A DNA stretch of 64,000 bases from Methylomonas subterranea (GCF_024505185.1 NZ_JANIBJ010000016.1:1-64000), one strand, 5' to 3'. Shown: positions 26,137-35,741, counted from the first letter of the stretch. Translations and numbers: made by a program. The notes: generated from the sequence alone by a model not told the origin.

Positions 26137-28011
26137 TCATTGCCCCGTCTTGGCAATACCAAGCTTTTGCATGCGATAACGTAGCGTACTGGGCTTGAGA
26201 TTCAGCCGCCTTGCCGCGCCTTTCGAGCCTTCGATGACCCAGCGGGTTTGCTCGAGAACGCTGAGTATATGCTCCCTGGTTATCGTATCGAGACTGGCAT
26301 CGTTTGTTTGCGGCGAATCCGGGTGGCGAGCATCCGAGCTGCCCGGCAACTGATCGGCCCCTATCTCCAGAACGGCTCCGTCGGCCAGAATGACGGCCCG
26401 CTCTATGACGTTTTCCAGTTCGCGGATATTGCCAGGCCAGCGGTATTGCTGCAGACGCCGCATGGACCCAAGACTGACCGAAGTTATTTTCTTGCCGATT
26501 TTCGGGGCGAATTTGCCAAGCAAAAAATCCACCAACAAGGGGATATCTTCCAGCCGCTCGCGCAAAGGTGGGGTAGTCAACGGAAACACGTTCAAGCGGT
26601 AAAATAAATCTTCGCGAAAGTTTTTTGCCTCAACCTCATGCAACAGATTACGGTTGGTGGCGGTAATGACCCGCACATTCATCTTGATCGACGTTTGGCC
26701 ACCCACACGTTCGAACTCGCGCTCCTGAATAACCCGCAACAATTTCACCTGCATATCCAGCGGAATTTCGCCTATTTCGTCCAGAAACAGCGTGCCGCCT
26801 TCCGCCAGCTCAAAGCGGCCGATGCGTTTATTCACCGCGCCGGTGAATGCGCCTTTTTCGTGGCCGAACAATTCGCTCTCGATTAAATTGGACGGCAGCG
26901 CCGCGCAATTGACTTTGATCAAAGGTTGGTTTTTACGTTTGCTGGCGGAATGGATGGCGCGGGCAATCAATTCCTTGCCCGTACCCGATTCACCTTGGAT
27001 CAATACCGAGGCATCGGTTTGGGCGACGCGTTGCACCTGATTCAATAACGACCGCAAGGCCGGACTGCGGCCAACGATCTCGTCAAAGTTATGCGCCGAC
27101 TTGATTTCTTCCTGCAAATACAGATTTTGCGCTTGCAGCCGGGCTTGCGCCTGTTCCATCAGTACCCGCTCGGTAATGTCGATAAACAGGGTACGCATGA
27201 ATTGGCCGCTGGGATCGGTTTTCGACCACCACTGGATCCAGACAGGCCGACCATTATCCTTGCGGCGCAATTCCAGCACCACGCCGGCACTGTCGGTACC
27301 TTTTTCCACGCAGGCGAATGCCGCTCGCAGCCGGGCCTGGGCGTCGGGGGTATCGGGTACCAGGGAAATACCCCGTATACCGGGCACTTGTTCGGGACTG
27401 ATGCCCAGGATGCGCAGCGCCGCCTGATTGGCCTGCAGAAAACGGCTATCTCTATCCTCGTGTACATAGGCAATCGGCGCTTCGTCGAACAGCTCCCGAT
27501 AACGTTTTTCGCTGAGCCGTAGTTGCGTTTCCATGCGTAATCGGTTCAGTTCCGCGGCGGCCCGGGCGGCAAAAATCTTGAAGGTGTACAGCAAACGGGG
27601 TTGTTCAGGCATCGGTTGTTGGCCGAACAACGCCAGATGGCCGAGAATCTGACCTTCGCTGTCTTGCAAGGGCACGCCCAAATAGCTTTCCACCCCTTCT
27701 TCGTGCGGGAATTTCTTGCTAAGTTCGGATGGGTAATGACATAGATTGCCGCGCAGCACATCCTCGCAGGGTGTGCCGGATAGCTCCCATTCCTGTTGCG
27801 GTAGAAATTCGCCGTCCGCCCAGAAGGCCAGAGACCTTACCCGGGTTTTAGCCTCGGTAAATTCCGCAATAAAGCCGTTAGCAACACCGGTAGCCAGACA
27901 CAGATTGCGCACCAGCGAACGCAGGAAATCGTCCCCAGTGGCCAGCACTGTACCTTCCACCACTGCCTGCAGTATGGATAACTCATTTAAATCCACGGGT
28001 TGTGTTGCCAT
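26137..28011 (-). CDS. Sigma-54-dependent activator with GAF and PAS domains
   Basis: The protein has about 624 residues: GAF (about 20-170), PAS (about 185-305), AAA+ (about 325-555) and a Fis-type helix-turn-helix at the C-terminus. The AAA+ module is complete, with Walker A GESGTGKE, the sigma-54 contact loop GAFTGA and Walker B LFLDEIGE. The start at 28011 follows AAGGTG by 6 bases; an upstream in-frame ATG at 28161 would add an unlikely N-terminus. It is divergent from the bufferin operon, whose promoter has a sigma-54 sequence, so it is probably the operon's regulator. The GAF domain is the likely signal input. Confidence 0.93.
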   Translation of the reverse strand: MATQPVDLNELSILQAVVEGTVLATGDDFLRSLVRNLCLATGVANGFIAEFTEAKTRVRSLAFWADGEFLPQQEWELSGTPCEDVLRGNLCHYPSELSKKFPHEEGVESYLGVPLQDSEGQILGHLALFGQQPMPEQPRLLYTFKIFAARAAAELNRLRMETQLRLSEKRYRELFDEAPIAYVHEDRDSRFLQANQAALRILGISPEQVPGIRGISLVPDTPDAQARLRAAFACVEKGTDSAGVVLELRRKDNGRPVWIQWWSKTDPSGQFMRTLFIDITERVLMEQAQARLQAQNLYLQEEIKSAHNFDEIVGRSPALRSLLNQVQRVAQTDASVLIQGESGTGKELIARAIHSASKRKNQPLIKVNCAALPSNLIESELFGHEKGAFTGAVNKRIGRFELAEGGTLFLDEIGEIPLDMQVKLLRVIQEREFERVGGQTSIKMNVRVITATNRNLLHEVEAKNFREDLFYRLNVFPLTTPPLRERLEDIPLLVDFLLGKFAPKIGKKITSVSLGSMRRLQQYRWPGNIRELENVIERAVILADGAVLEIGADQLPGSSDARHPDSPQTNDASLDTITREHILSVLEQTRWVIEGSKGAARRLNLKPSTLRYRMQKLGIAKTGQ

Positions 28012-28083
28012 GCCGACACCTTGCCTGGGGTTAAACAACAAAATAAACGCCGCCGGCATTCTAATCCTCCCCACCAAACCAGG

Positions 28084-28124
28084 CCACCAACATTGGCGGT
28101 ATCCACCACTATTGGTGACACCAA
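28084..28124. promoter_or_regulatory. Two short inverted repeats, candidate upstream activator sites
   Basis: CCACCAA-CA-TTGGCGG (28084-28099, one mismatch) and the perfect TTGGTG-A-CACCAA (28112-28124) are spaced 28 bases centre to centre. They lie about 90-120 bases upstream of the -24 element of the bufferin promoter. That is a normal distance for binding of a sigma-54 activator. Confidence 0.6.
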
Positions 28125-28204
28125 AAATGCACGCGTCAAACCGAAACCCATGCATAAACACCTCAACACCATGATTTTAAATGTAATTTTTTTATGACGC
28201 GTAT

Positions 28205-28220
28205 TTGGCACGCGGCTTGC
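28205..28220 (+). promoter_or_regulatory. Sigma-54 (-24/-12) promoter of the bufferin operon
   Basis: TTGGCACGCGGCTTGC matches the RpoN consensus TGGCACG-N4-TTGC at every conserved position. It lies 67 bases upstream of the precursor ATG, on the strand of the operon. Confidence 0.9.
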
Positions 28221-28287
28221 CATATAGGGATGTGTCAGTCGGTGCTTACCGGCGACACTTCTAAATTCTAACTTTTGGAGAACACCC

Positions 28288-28563
28288 ATGAAATCTGCTA
28301 ACCCTGCCGTATCCACCACCTTAGCCACACTGCTTGCATTGAGCGCCTTAGGCGCGCAGAGTCAGGCATTCGCCGCCGACAAGCCTGATCACGAAAAATG
28401 CTACGGCGTCGCCAAAGCCGGTAAAAACGACTGCAAAACCCTGTCCAACGCCTGCGCGGGACATGCCATCATGGACAATCAAAAGGATGCCTTTATCGCC
28501 CTTCCCGCGGGCACCTGCGAGCGTATCGTCGGCGGCAGTCTGGAAATGCCGTCCGGCATGTAG
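28288..28563 (+). CDS. bufA: Bufferin-type RiPP precursor (DUF2282 family)
   Basis: The 91-residue protein has an unusually long signal peptide cut after AFAA (about residue 30). The short mature part contains four cysteines: EKCYGVAKAGKNDC, SNACAG and PAGTCERIVGG. This is the pattern of the DUF2282 bufferin precursors whose core cysteines are turned into thiooxazoles by MNIO enzymes, giving copper-binding periplasmic peptides. GGAG lies 9 bases upstream. The following maturase genes confirm the assignment. Bufferins protect against copper excess in Caulobacter; the role in a methanotroph, which needs copper for methane oxidation, is inferred. Confidence 0.92.
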   Translation: MKSANPAVSTTLATLLALSALGAQSQAFAADKPDHEKCYGVAKAGKNDCKTLSNACAGHAIMDNQKDAFIALPAGTCERIVGGSLEMPSGM

Positions 28564-28575
28564 GCTGAGTCTGTC

Positions 28576-29457
28576 ATGGCGCAGTCGATTCAAGCTCCCC
28601 ACATGCGCGTGGCAACAGCTGCGATTCCGGCCAATGCCGGAATCGGGCTGCGCTCCCGCCATTATCGCGACGTGTTGAATGAGCAGCCCGCAGTGGCTTG
28701 GTTTGAAGTACACAGCGAAAACTATTTCGGTAAAGGTGGAGCACCGTTGAGGTATCTGGAAGCAGTGCGCAACGATTACCCGCTCAGCCTGCATGGCGTA
28801 GGGATGTCGTTGGGCTCGGTTGACGAACTGGACAGCCGGCACCTGCGGCAACTCAAGGAGTTGATAACCCGCATCGAACCGGCGCTGGTGTCGGAGCATT
28901 TAGCCTGGAATAGTTTTGCTGGCCGCTATTTAAACGATCTTGCCCCGATACCCTATACGGACGCGGCATTGACGCATCTAGCGACGCGAATTTCCCGCGT
29001 GCAGGATTTCTTGAGCAGGCAAATTCTGCTGGAGAATCCGTCCAGTTACCTCGAGTACCGCTTTTCCAGCTATGGCGAAGCCGAATTCCTCAACGAACTG
29101 AGCAAACGAAGCGGCTGCGGCATTTTGCTGGACGTGAACAACGTTTACGTGTCCTGCCAAAACCACGGCTGGAATGCTTTGGCCTATCTGCGCGGCATCG
29201 ATGCGGCGCGGGTGGCGGAAATGCATTTGGCTGGACATAGCCGGAACGCTGCCGGCGAACGCGGTATTTTGATCGATACCCACGACCGGCCGGTGTGCGA
29301 GGCGGTGTGGCAACTTTACCAAGCGGCATTGCGTATCATCGGCAAGCGGCCCACGTTGATCGAATGGGACGCGGATTTGCCGAGTTGGCAAGTCCTGGTT
29401 GAGCAAGCGGCACGAGCTGACACTTACATGAGGCAAAATTATGAACAGGCTGCATGA
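28576..29457 (+). CDS. bufB: MNIO-family (DUF692) bufferin maturase
   Basis: The 293-residue protein is a TIM-barrel DUF692/multinuclear non-heme iron oxidase. The His, Glu, Asp and Asn metal-ligand motifs are visible in order: SLHGVGMSLGS, SEHLAWN, LLENPSSY, LLDVNNVYVS, EMHLAGH, DTHDRPV and LIEWD. It should modify cysteines of the upstream precursor with oxygen. It starts 12 bases after the precursor stop and overlaps the next gene by 17 bases. Confidence 0.95.
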   Translation: MAQSIQAPHMRVATAAIPANAGIGLRSRHYRDVLNEQPAVAWFEVHSENYFGKGGAPLRYLEAVRNDYPLSLHGVGMSLGSVDELDSRHLRQLKELITRIEPALVSEHLAWNSFAGRYLNDLAPIPYTDAALTHLATRISRVQDFLSRQILLENPSSYLEYRFSSYGEAEFLNELSKRSGCGILLDVNNVYVSCQNHGWNALAYLRGIDAARVAEMHLAGHSRNAAGERGILIDTHDRPVCEAVWQLYQAALRIIGKRPTLIEWDADLPSWQVLVEQAARADTYMRQNYEQAA

Positions 29458-30211
29458 CACGCAACGGGATTTTGCCCGCTTCGCCTTCCGGGAATCCGAG
29501 GATGTACCGGACGGCATCGTGGCTAATGGCTTGGAACCAGCGCGACGGCTAGCCATTTACCGCCACAACACGCTGTCCGGACTGACGGAAGCCTTGCGGG
29601 ATGTCTACCCGGTCGTCAACCGCCTGGTGGGCGAGGGCTTTTTCCAACGTCTTGCCCGTGCCTACATCGCCAGTCGGCCGCCAAAATCCGCCTGTTTGCT
29701 GGAGTTTGGCGGCGAGTTTGCTGATCTGATCGCCGGATTTACCGACGCGCGCGGCTTGGCGTATTTGCCGGACATTGCCCGGCTGGAATGGTCGTTTCAC
29801 CAGGCTTACCATGCGGAAAATGCCACACCGCTGACGTCTGCTGATTTGGCGCTTATAGCTCCGGCCAACCATGTCCGGCTGGCTTTCAAGCTGCATCCGA
29901 GCGTCCGGCTGTTGGCGTCGAGGTATCCGATAGACCGTATCTGGCTGGTCAATCAGCCCGATGATACAGACAGCGGCTTGATCGATCTCGACCAAGGTGG
30001 CTGCCGGCTGCTGTTGTTCCGCCCGAATCTGGAGGTGAACATACAGCGCTTGAGCGAGGCCGAGTACCTGTGCCTGTCCGCGCTGGCCGCCGGCGACTGT
30101 CTGGTGCAAGCGGTCGAAACAGCCATGGCCAGGCAAGCCGATTTCGCGCCGCAAGCCCTTTTGCGGGACGGTTTATCGAAAGGTTTGCTGAGCGGGTTTT
30201 ACTTTGTTTAA
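29441..30211 (+). CDS. bufC: BufC-type (DUF2063) maturase partner
   Basis: The 256-residue protein has the HvfC/BufC N-terminal domain (FARFAFRESEDV, ARRLAIYRHNTLSGLTEALRDVYPVVNRLVGEGFF) and a less conserved C-terminal part. Partners of this family present the precursor to the MNIO enzyme. It overlaps bufB, so a 1:1 complex is likely. Confidence 0.93.
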   Translation: MNRLHDTQRDFARFAFRESEDVPDGIVANGLEPARRLAIYRHNTLSGLTEALRDVYPVVNRLVGEGFFQRLARAYIASRPPKSACLLEFGGEFADLIAGFTDARGLAYLPDIARLEWSFHQAYHAENATPLTSADLALIAPANHVRLAFKLHPSVRLLASRYPIDRIWLVNQPDDTDSGLIDLDQGGCRLLLFRPNLEVNIQRLSEAEYLCLSALAAGDCLVQAVETAMARQADFAPQALLRDGLSKGLLSGFYFV

Positions 30212-30225
30212 CAGGATCATGCATT

Positions 30226-30705
30226 ATGAACACACTCGGTATCAACGACTATAAACCGGTAAGTCGCAGTCCACTGAATTACCTGACCAAGCTGGCATAC
30301 ATGCTTAATCGCGCAAGCCCGTTCGGCGATTTATTGCTGCGCTGCTGGGTGGCTTATGCCTTCTGGATCTCCGGCTTGCTGAAAGTGCGAAATTGGGACA
30401 GCACTTTGTACTTATTCGAGTACGAATACGCGGTGCCCTTGCTGCCGCCTGAAACGGCGGCGATTCTGGGAACGGCGATCGAACTGTGCGGGCCGGTATT
30501 GCTGGCTTTGGGCTGGCGCGGACGCAGTGCCGCCGCACTGCTGTTTCTGTTTAATATCGTCGCGGTTATTTCATACCCGGAGCTGGGCTCCGCCGGTATC
30601 GAGCAACATAAGGTTTGGGGTGTGATGCTGCTGGTTTGCATACTGCACGGCCCCGGCAAATGCTCGCTCGACGCCTGGCTGAAACCACGGCTTTTTTGCG
30701 GCTGA
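30226..30705 (+). CDS. DoxX-family membrane protein of the bufferin operon
   Basis: The 159-residue protein has four predicted membrane helices (about 32-50, 75-95, 98-118, 125-145). The DoxX core is recognisable (RCWVAYAFWISGLLKVRNWDSTLYLFEYEYAVPLLPPETAAILGTAIELCGPVLLALG). DoxX proteins are the usual fourth gene of bufferin (gig/buf) operons. AGGA lies 9 bases before the ATG. Confidence 0.9.
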   Translation: MNTLGINDYKPVSRSPLNYLTKLAYMLNRASPFGDLLLRCWVAYAFWISGLLKVRNWDSTLYLFEYEYAVPLLPPETAAILGTAIELCGPVLLALGWRGRSAAALLFLFNIVAVISYPELGSAGIEQHKVWGVMLLVCILHGPGKCSLDAWLKPRLFCG

Positions 30706-30719
30706 GCTTGGAGAGCCGC

Positions 30720-31148
30720 GTGCCCGCCGCCGAATTAATTCAGCCCTTGCGGGGCCGCATCGCCCTGGTACTTGCCGCCACCTCGCCGGCGGCTTCCGCC
30801 GCGGCCGAAGCCTTGGCCGAGGCGGGCACCAAAGTCATGCTGAATTATTCGGAGCAGCGGCATCGGGCTGAACAACTGGCCGAGCGTATCCGCAATAAGC
30901 GCGGCCAAGCCATGATATTTCAAGCCGATGTTGCCCAGCCCGACCAGATGACAAGCCTGTGCGACGTGCTGACCGCCTATTGGGGCCGCCTGGATATTCT
31001 GGTGGACGACAGCGGCTTGCATGCCGATGCGGTGCGAACAGCCATGCGGGCGGCACGATCGACTGAATTGATCGTTTTCGATTGCACCGGCCTGTTCCGC
31101 TATTTGGCCGGGCTTTCCCGCCCGGATGGAAGCACCGAGCAACCCTGA
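30720..31148 (+). CDS. Degenerate SDR-like Rossmann protein at the end of the bufferin operon
   Basis: The protein has about 142 residues from GTG 30720 (GGAG 7 bases upstream). The first 110 follow the short-chain dehydrogenase fold (GRIALVLAATSPAASAAAEALAEAG, MIFQADVAQPDQM, YWGRLDILVDDSG). The glycine-rich TGxxxGIG motif is replaced by AATSPAAS, NNAG by VDDSG, and the protein ends before the YxxxK catalytic pair. It cannot be a working SDR enzyme by known rules. It starts 14 bases after the DoxX gene, so it is probably co-transcribed. It is either a decaying gene or a binding protein with a new job. Confidence 0.7.
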   Translation: MPAAELIQPLRGRIALVLAATSPAASAAAEALAEAGTKVMLNYSEQRHRAEQLAERIRNKRGQAMIFQADVAQPDQMTSLCDVLTAYWGRLDILVDDSGLHADAVRTAMRAARSTELIVFDCTGLFRYLAGLSRPDGSTEQP

Positions 31149-31298
31149 ACGGCTTTTCAGGCTCGCCAAGGGCGGCTTCAGCTTACTCAGCGCGCGAGTC
31201 GAGCGAAACTTGATTACGAAAATTTTATCCGCTGTTAACGTACACTGCCGGAAACGGAAATCGCCGGCCCACCCATTTTTATTGCCGAGGAACGCAAC

Positions 31299-32231
31299 AT
31301 GAAACCCTATAAAGCGCCAGCGATACCCGCTTCGGAAATCACCCCCAAGGCCCTGTTTTACGCCCGCCGCAAATTCATGCAAACCGCCGGCGGCGCGGCT
31401 TTGGCGGCCTTATTGCCGCAGACGACCCGGGCCGCCGGCTCGTTCGGCGACTTGAAAAAGTCCACCTACGGCGCGGAGGAGGAATTAACCCCGCTGACAG
31501 CCATCACGGCCTACAACAACTTCTACGAATTCGGCACCGGCAAGGAAGATCCCGCCGCCCGCGCCGGCAGCTTGAAAACCCGGCCCTGGAGCGTGTCGGT
31601 CGAAGGTGAAGTACATAAACCCAAAGTCTTCGATATCGACGACATTTTAAAAATGGCGCCCCTGGAAGAGCGCATATACCGCTTGCGTTGCGTGGAGGCC
31701 TGGTCGATGGTGGTGCCGTGGCTGGGATTTCCGCTGGCGGAACTGCTGAAACGGGTGGAACCCACCGGCAACGCCAAATATGTCGAGTTCGTCAGCCTGC
31801 ACGATCCGGCGCAAATGCCCGGGCAAAAATCCACCGTGCTGGACTGGCCGTACCGGGAAGGCCTGCGCATCGACGAAGCCATGCACCCCCTGACATTATT
31901 GACGTTGGGTCTTTACGGCGACGTGTTGCCCAATCAAAACGGCGCGCCAATCCGGATGGTGATACCTTGGAAATACGGTTTCAAAAGCGCCAAGTCCATC
32001 GTCGGCATCCGTTTGCTGGAACAACAGCCTGTTACCAGCTGGATGCGGACCGGCCCCAACGAATACGGTTTTTACGCCAACGTGAATCCGGAGGTGGATC
32101 ACCCGCGCTGGAGCCAGGCCAAGGAACGCCGTATCGGCGAATTTTTAAAACGCAAAACCCTGATGTTCAATGGCTACGCGGATGAAGTGGCGCCACTGTA
32201 CGCCGGCATGGATTTGAGCAAATACTTCTAG
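31299..32231 (+). CDS. msrP: Protein-methionine-sulfoxide reductase catalytic subunit MsrP
   Basis: The 310-residue molybdopterin enzyme has a Tat signal ([18 protein letters not shown]) and the molybdenum-ligand cysteine in [15 protein letters not shown]. It repairs oxidised methionines in periplasmic proteins, taking electrons from MsrQ, encoded 4 bases downstream. Confidence 0.95.
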   Translation: MKPYKAPAIPASEITPKALFYARRKFMQTAGGAALAALLPQTTRAAGSFGDLKKSTYGAEEELTPLTAITAYNNFYEFGTGKEDPAARAGSLKTRPWSVSVEGEVHKPKVFDIDDILKMAPLEERIYRLRCVEAWSMVVPWLGFPLAELLKRVEPTGNAKYVEFVSLHDPAQMPGQKSTVLDWPYREGLRIDEAMHPLTLLTLGLYGDVLPNQNGAPIRMVIPWKYGFKSAKSIVGIRLLEQQPVTSWMRTGPNEYGFYANVNPEVDHPRWSQAKERRIGEFLKRKTLMFNGYADEVAPLYAGMDLSKYF

Positions 32232-32235
32232 GCGC

Positions 32236-32856
32236 ATGGCGATTAAAAATCTCGACAACAAAATCGTGGGCCGGATTAAAGCCGGGGTGTTTTTGCTGGC
32301 CTTGATCCCGCTGCTCAAGTTAAGCATCGGCGCATATCTGGGCAAACTGGGCGCCAATCCCATCGAAAAAATCAGCCATGTCACCGGTTACTGGACGCTG
32401 ACTTTTTTGCTAATCACCCTGACCCCAACCCCGCTCAGACGCCTGTCGGGTTGGTCGTGGCCGGTAAGGCTGCGGCGCATGCTGGGTTTGTTCACATTCT
32501 TTTACGGTTGCCTGCATTTTTTAACGTATCTGGTGCTGGATCAGTTTTTCGACTGGGACGGCATTCTGAAGGACATCGTCAAGCGGCCCTATATCACGGT
32601 GGGTTTCCCGGCCTTTTTGTCGATGATCCCGCTAGCCATCACCTCCACCGATAACATGATGCGCCGGCTGGGCGGCAAATACTGGCGCTTGCTGCATACA
32701 CTGGTCTACCCATGCGCCATCGGCGGCGTTGTACATTACTGGTGGCTGGTGAAAAACGACCTCAGCAACCCCATCATCTTTGCGGTGCTGCTGGGCATTT
32801 TACTGGGTACGCGGGTAGTTTACCGTCTGCGGCCAACGGGACAGGGGAAGCAATAA
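32236..32856 (+). CDS. msrQ: Heme-binding membrane subunit MsrQ
   Basis: The 206-residue protein has about six membrane helices of the ferric-reductase-like fold with heme-ligand histidines (FFYGCLHFLTY, WRLLHTLVYPCAIGGVVHYWW). It passes quinone-pool electrons to MsrP. It is tightly linked to msrP. Confidence 0.95.
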   Translation: MAIKNLDNKIVGRIKAGVFLLALIPLLKLSIGAYLGKLGANPIEKISHVTGYWTLTFLLITLTPTPLRRLSGWSWPVRLRRMLGLFTFFYGCLHFLTYLVLDQFFDWDGILKDIVKRPYITVGFPAFLSMIPLAITSTDNMMRRLGGKYWRLLHTLVYPCAIGGVVHYWWLVKNDLSNPIIFAVLLGILLGTRVVYRLRPTGQGKQ

Positions 32857-32889
32857 CCGCGTAATGATAAAAGATGGCCTTGGACTTGT

Positions 32890-34425
32890 TTAAGGCAATG
32901 TATCGCTGATTTTGCTTAAGAACCAACGGCTGGACTGAGCTACTTGCTGCCACAATCGGGTCCATTTCTCATGGCTTTTGGCGTCTTTCAAGCATCTCAA
33001 CAAGCGGGCTCGATTGGCTTCATCCATTTGCCGCCCCATGGCCAACAATAACGAATCTAGGTTATAGGGCCCCAAGCCGTCGTTATCACTCAAACTAACC
33101 GGAACGATTACAGTATTATCAAAGAGCGATAAATCCTGCTGAATGGCGTCCATGGCGGCCCGGATGTTGGCAGCCTTGACGCAATTGGGCTCTATCACAT
33201 CATAGGGCGGCTGCCATTCTCGAACCGGATGCAGTTCGTCGATATGTGTAACCACAACTAACATGGGTGGAATTTTTCGGTTCGGTTGAGCCTTGAAGTG
33301 TTGCTGAAAGCCTTGTAGAAACCGGCGATCAGCCGATCTTGCGGCATTATTGGCATTACAGACCAATAGCACTAAATCGGTTTTATCCAACACTTGACTA
33401 TTGTCGGCCAACCAACTGGTGATTTCGCCATAACCCGGTGTGTCGAAAATTAACCCAGAAAACTGTCCCTCTTTCTCCAGTACATAAGGCATGATGGCAT
33501 CCGTGCACGACACCACGTCCGCCGCCGCGCGTGGTGAATCGAACAAGCTATTGATCAAGCTTGATTTGCCGGCATTGGTTTGTCCGGCCAGCAAAAACCG
33601 TAACGGCTCCCGAATCGATGCTGTCTTTTGAGCCTGTTGACCGTCAGCCTTAGACTTGGCTGACAAGACATCGATTTTTTGTGGCTCTACCGCCACGCGC
33701 CCACTATATAACAGAATCGCATAATGCCCTACTTTCTGGATATACATCTCCAGCAGCCAATCTTGCAGCCGGGGCAGCGTTAAGGCTAATACTTTGCTTT
33801 GGGCATAATTTTTAGCTTCGTATAAACCGCCCGTCAGGGGATTTAATATCAGCCGGCCCAAGCGTAATGCAGTATTGGCAGTACTCAAATGCTCCAGCCA
33901 TCGCTGCAGATTCAAACCGTCGGCCAGGGTCACCACGTGACTCAGAGGCAAATTGCCCTGAATTTGTTCGTGCAAATCATGGCAAACCTGCTCGGCCATG
34001 CGCAACAGCTCGGTAACCGGTATATCCATTTCAGGGTGCTTTGCCTTGGGGCGATAATGCCGAGCCACCAATATCAATACCTGCTGCCCCATCGCCAGCC
34101 AGGTATCGATTTGATCCAGTTTTTGTCGCGTATCCTGGCCAATGATGGGAATCAAAGCCTGCACAGCATCCCAAGCCGCTTGATCGCGTTGCGAAAATGG
34201 CGTGTCGAATTTAATGGCGCTATCGGCCAATGGTCTTTTTTGATATCGATTGAGCTGACGTGCGGCAATCCAGACAATGCCGCTACACAATACCGCCAGA
34301 TTCAGCCATAGCCAAAACCACTGCTGCTGCCACACCCACCAAGCCCCGATCACCGTCAAGGCCAAAAAAGGGATTATCCCGACAAGCAACAGTGTTAGCC
34401 AAGGCCATAACGCATGTTTCATCAT
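32890..34425 (-). CDS. Membrane-anchored Era/YcjX-like GTPase
   Basis: The 511-residue protein has two N-terminal membrane helices (about 10-50), a helical region and a GTPase domain. The G1 motif is FLLAGQTNAGKSSLINSLF, G3 is IFDTPGYGE and G4 is VVVTHIDEL. The substrate process is unknown. Its ATG overlaps the stop of the partner GTPase gene by four bases, so the two GTPases are made together. Confidence 0.85.
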   Translation of the reverse strand: MMKHALWPWLTLLLVGIIPFLALTVIGAWWVWQQQWFWLWLNLAVLCSGIVWIAARQLNRYQKRPLADSAIKFDTPFSQRDQAAWDAVQALIPIIGQDTRQKLDQIDTWLAMGQQVLILVARHYRPKAKHPEMDIPVTELLRMAEQVCHDLHEQIQGNLPLSHVVTLADGLNLQRWLEHLSTANTALRLGRLILNPLTGGLYEAKNYAQSKVLALTLPRLQDWLLEMYIQKVGHYAILLYSGRVAVEPQKIDVLSAKSKADGQQAQKTASIREPLRFLLAGQTNAGKSSLINSLFDSPRAAADVVSCTDAIMPYVLEKEGQFSGLIFDTPGYGEITSWLADNSQVLDKTDLVLLVCNANNAARSADRRFLQGFQQHFKAQPNRKIPPMLVVVTHIDELHPVREWQPPYDVIEPNCVKAANIRAAMDAIQQDLSLFDNTVIVPVSLSDNDGLGPYNLDSLLLAMGRQMDEANRARLLRCLKDAKSHEKWTRLWQQVAQSSRWFLSKISDTLP

Positions 34426-35627
34426 GATCCCGGATTTTGCGTGAAGCGTGCTTTTAGCAACTCACGGCCACATTGCAACTGCTCCTGATAAACCGTCTTC
34501 AGCATTTTGGCGCTAAAGGCATGGCCTTGTTGAGTTTGGGCGTAGTAAAAACATAAGGTCATGCCCAGGGCATAGGTAATGGCGGCAGTTGAGAGCCCGG
34601 AAATCAAAGATCCCCAGCCGGGGATCAATTTAGCCAGTTCGCGCGCGCCAAAGCCAATGCCGATCCCACCGACACCCACCGCACTGACCACTTCGTAAAC
34701 GCTCCGTTTCGTCAGCGACAGGCCGTAAATCGACGCTATGCTGTGAAACATTTTGCCTTGCAGCGCGATGACCAGCGGCATGCCGGCGGCCGGTACCGGA
34801 GTCATCGCCAACAACCCGGCGGAAACGGCATAGCCCATCACATGAGGATAGGCATGTTGCGCATAGACATCGTTGAGTTGGCCGGATTGCAGGCGGTTTT
34901 GCAATAACATGTGCCGCAAGCCCAACGGCAGCGCCGCTTCGATGGCTTCCCACAAGGCCTCCAATCCGTAATGCACCGGCTGATAGCCGTCTTCGACCCG
35001 AGTCAGATCAACGGCGACGAATTGTGCGCCCAAGGCTTTGAAATGTTGCCTTTGCACACTGATAGAGCGAGCCAAATCCGCCGGACAACGCATATCCAAT
35101 CTATCCTCCGCAAACGGATAGGGTTGCGGATGGTTGCTGGCTTTACTCGGATAGCCCTCATGCAGGCAGGTCTGTATGACCAATACCGGCCATTCGGGAT
35201 GTACGGCCCGAATGGTTCGAGTTGCCGACAGTACGCCATCCAACTCGTGATCCATGGCTTTGACGACCACCATCAGCAAATGCGCCTGACTCCGGCACCA
35301 CGCCATGTCTTCGCTGGGATCATAGTCCGCTTCGCCCAAACCCTTGGTATCCAAAAACCGCAGGAAAGCGCTATCTTCGTTGGGAAAGTCGTAGACCGCC
35401 GACTGGCGGGTACAGGCGCGAAAACCTTGCCCGATCTCGGCGCGGCTGGAACCGGTCAAGGCCTGAATGACGGAGGACTTGCCGCTTTGGGTTTTACCCA
35501 ACAACCAAAACACCGGCATGGGCATGTTTTGCCGGGCCTGTTGCAGCTTTGCATGCAGCTGAATTTCCGAAACAGCGGGATTGAGGATTCTATGGATCCA
35601 CTCCCCGTGCAAAAGTTTATTGATCAT
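34422..35627 (-). CDS. GTPase with C-terminal DUF697-like membrane region
   Basis: The protein has about 401 residues. The N-terminal G domain has WLLGKTQSGKSSVIQAL and FLDTKGLGE. The C-terminal part has hydrophobic glycine-rich helices (AVSAGLLAMTPVPAAGMPLVIALQGKM, SAVGVGGIGIGFGARELAKLIPGWGSLISGLSTAAITYALG) like DUF697/YcjF. The start at ATG 35627 is preferred; GTG at 35675 is possible. Together with the overlapping downstream gene it forms a two-GTPase membrane module of unknown role. Confidence 0.85.
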   Translation of the reverse strand: MINKLLHGEWIHRILNPAVSEIQLHAKLQQARQNMPMPVFWLLGKTQSGKSSVIQALTGSSRAEIGQGFRACTRQSAVYDFPNEDSAFLRFLDTKGLGEADYDPSEDMAWCRSQAHLLMVVVKAMDHELDGVLSATRTIRAVHPEWPVLVIQTCLHEGYPSKASNHPQPYPFAEDRLDMRCPADLARSISVQRQHFKALGAQFVAVDLTRVEDGYQPVHYGLEALWEAIEAALPLGLRHMLLQNRLQSGQLNDVYAQHAYPHVMGYAVSAGLLAMTPVPAAGMPLVIALQGKMFHSIASIYGLSLTKRSVYEVVSAVGVGGIGIGFGARELAKLIPGWGSLISGLSTAAITYALGMTLCFYYAQTQQGHAFSAKMLKTVYQEQLQCGRELLKARFTQNPGS

Positions 35628-35741
35628 GGATTTACCGGGTTGCAAAACGACATTGCCGACGCGGCAGTTTGCCACGGAATCCGTTTGACAGTGGCCGAAA
35701 AAATACGGAATTCGCCCCGCCGGCCTTGGCGGCGGCGATTT

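Noticed and set aside
30720-31148. Functional short-chain dehydrogenase
   Set aside because: The cofactor-binding glycines and the catalytic Tyr-Lys pair are absent.
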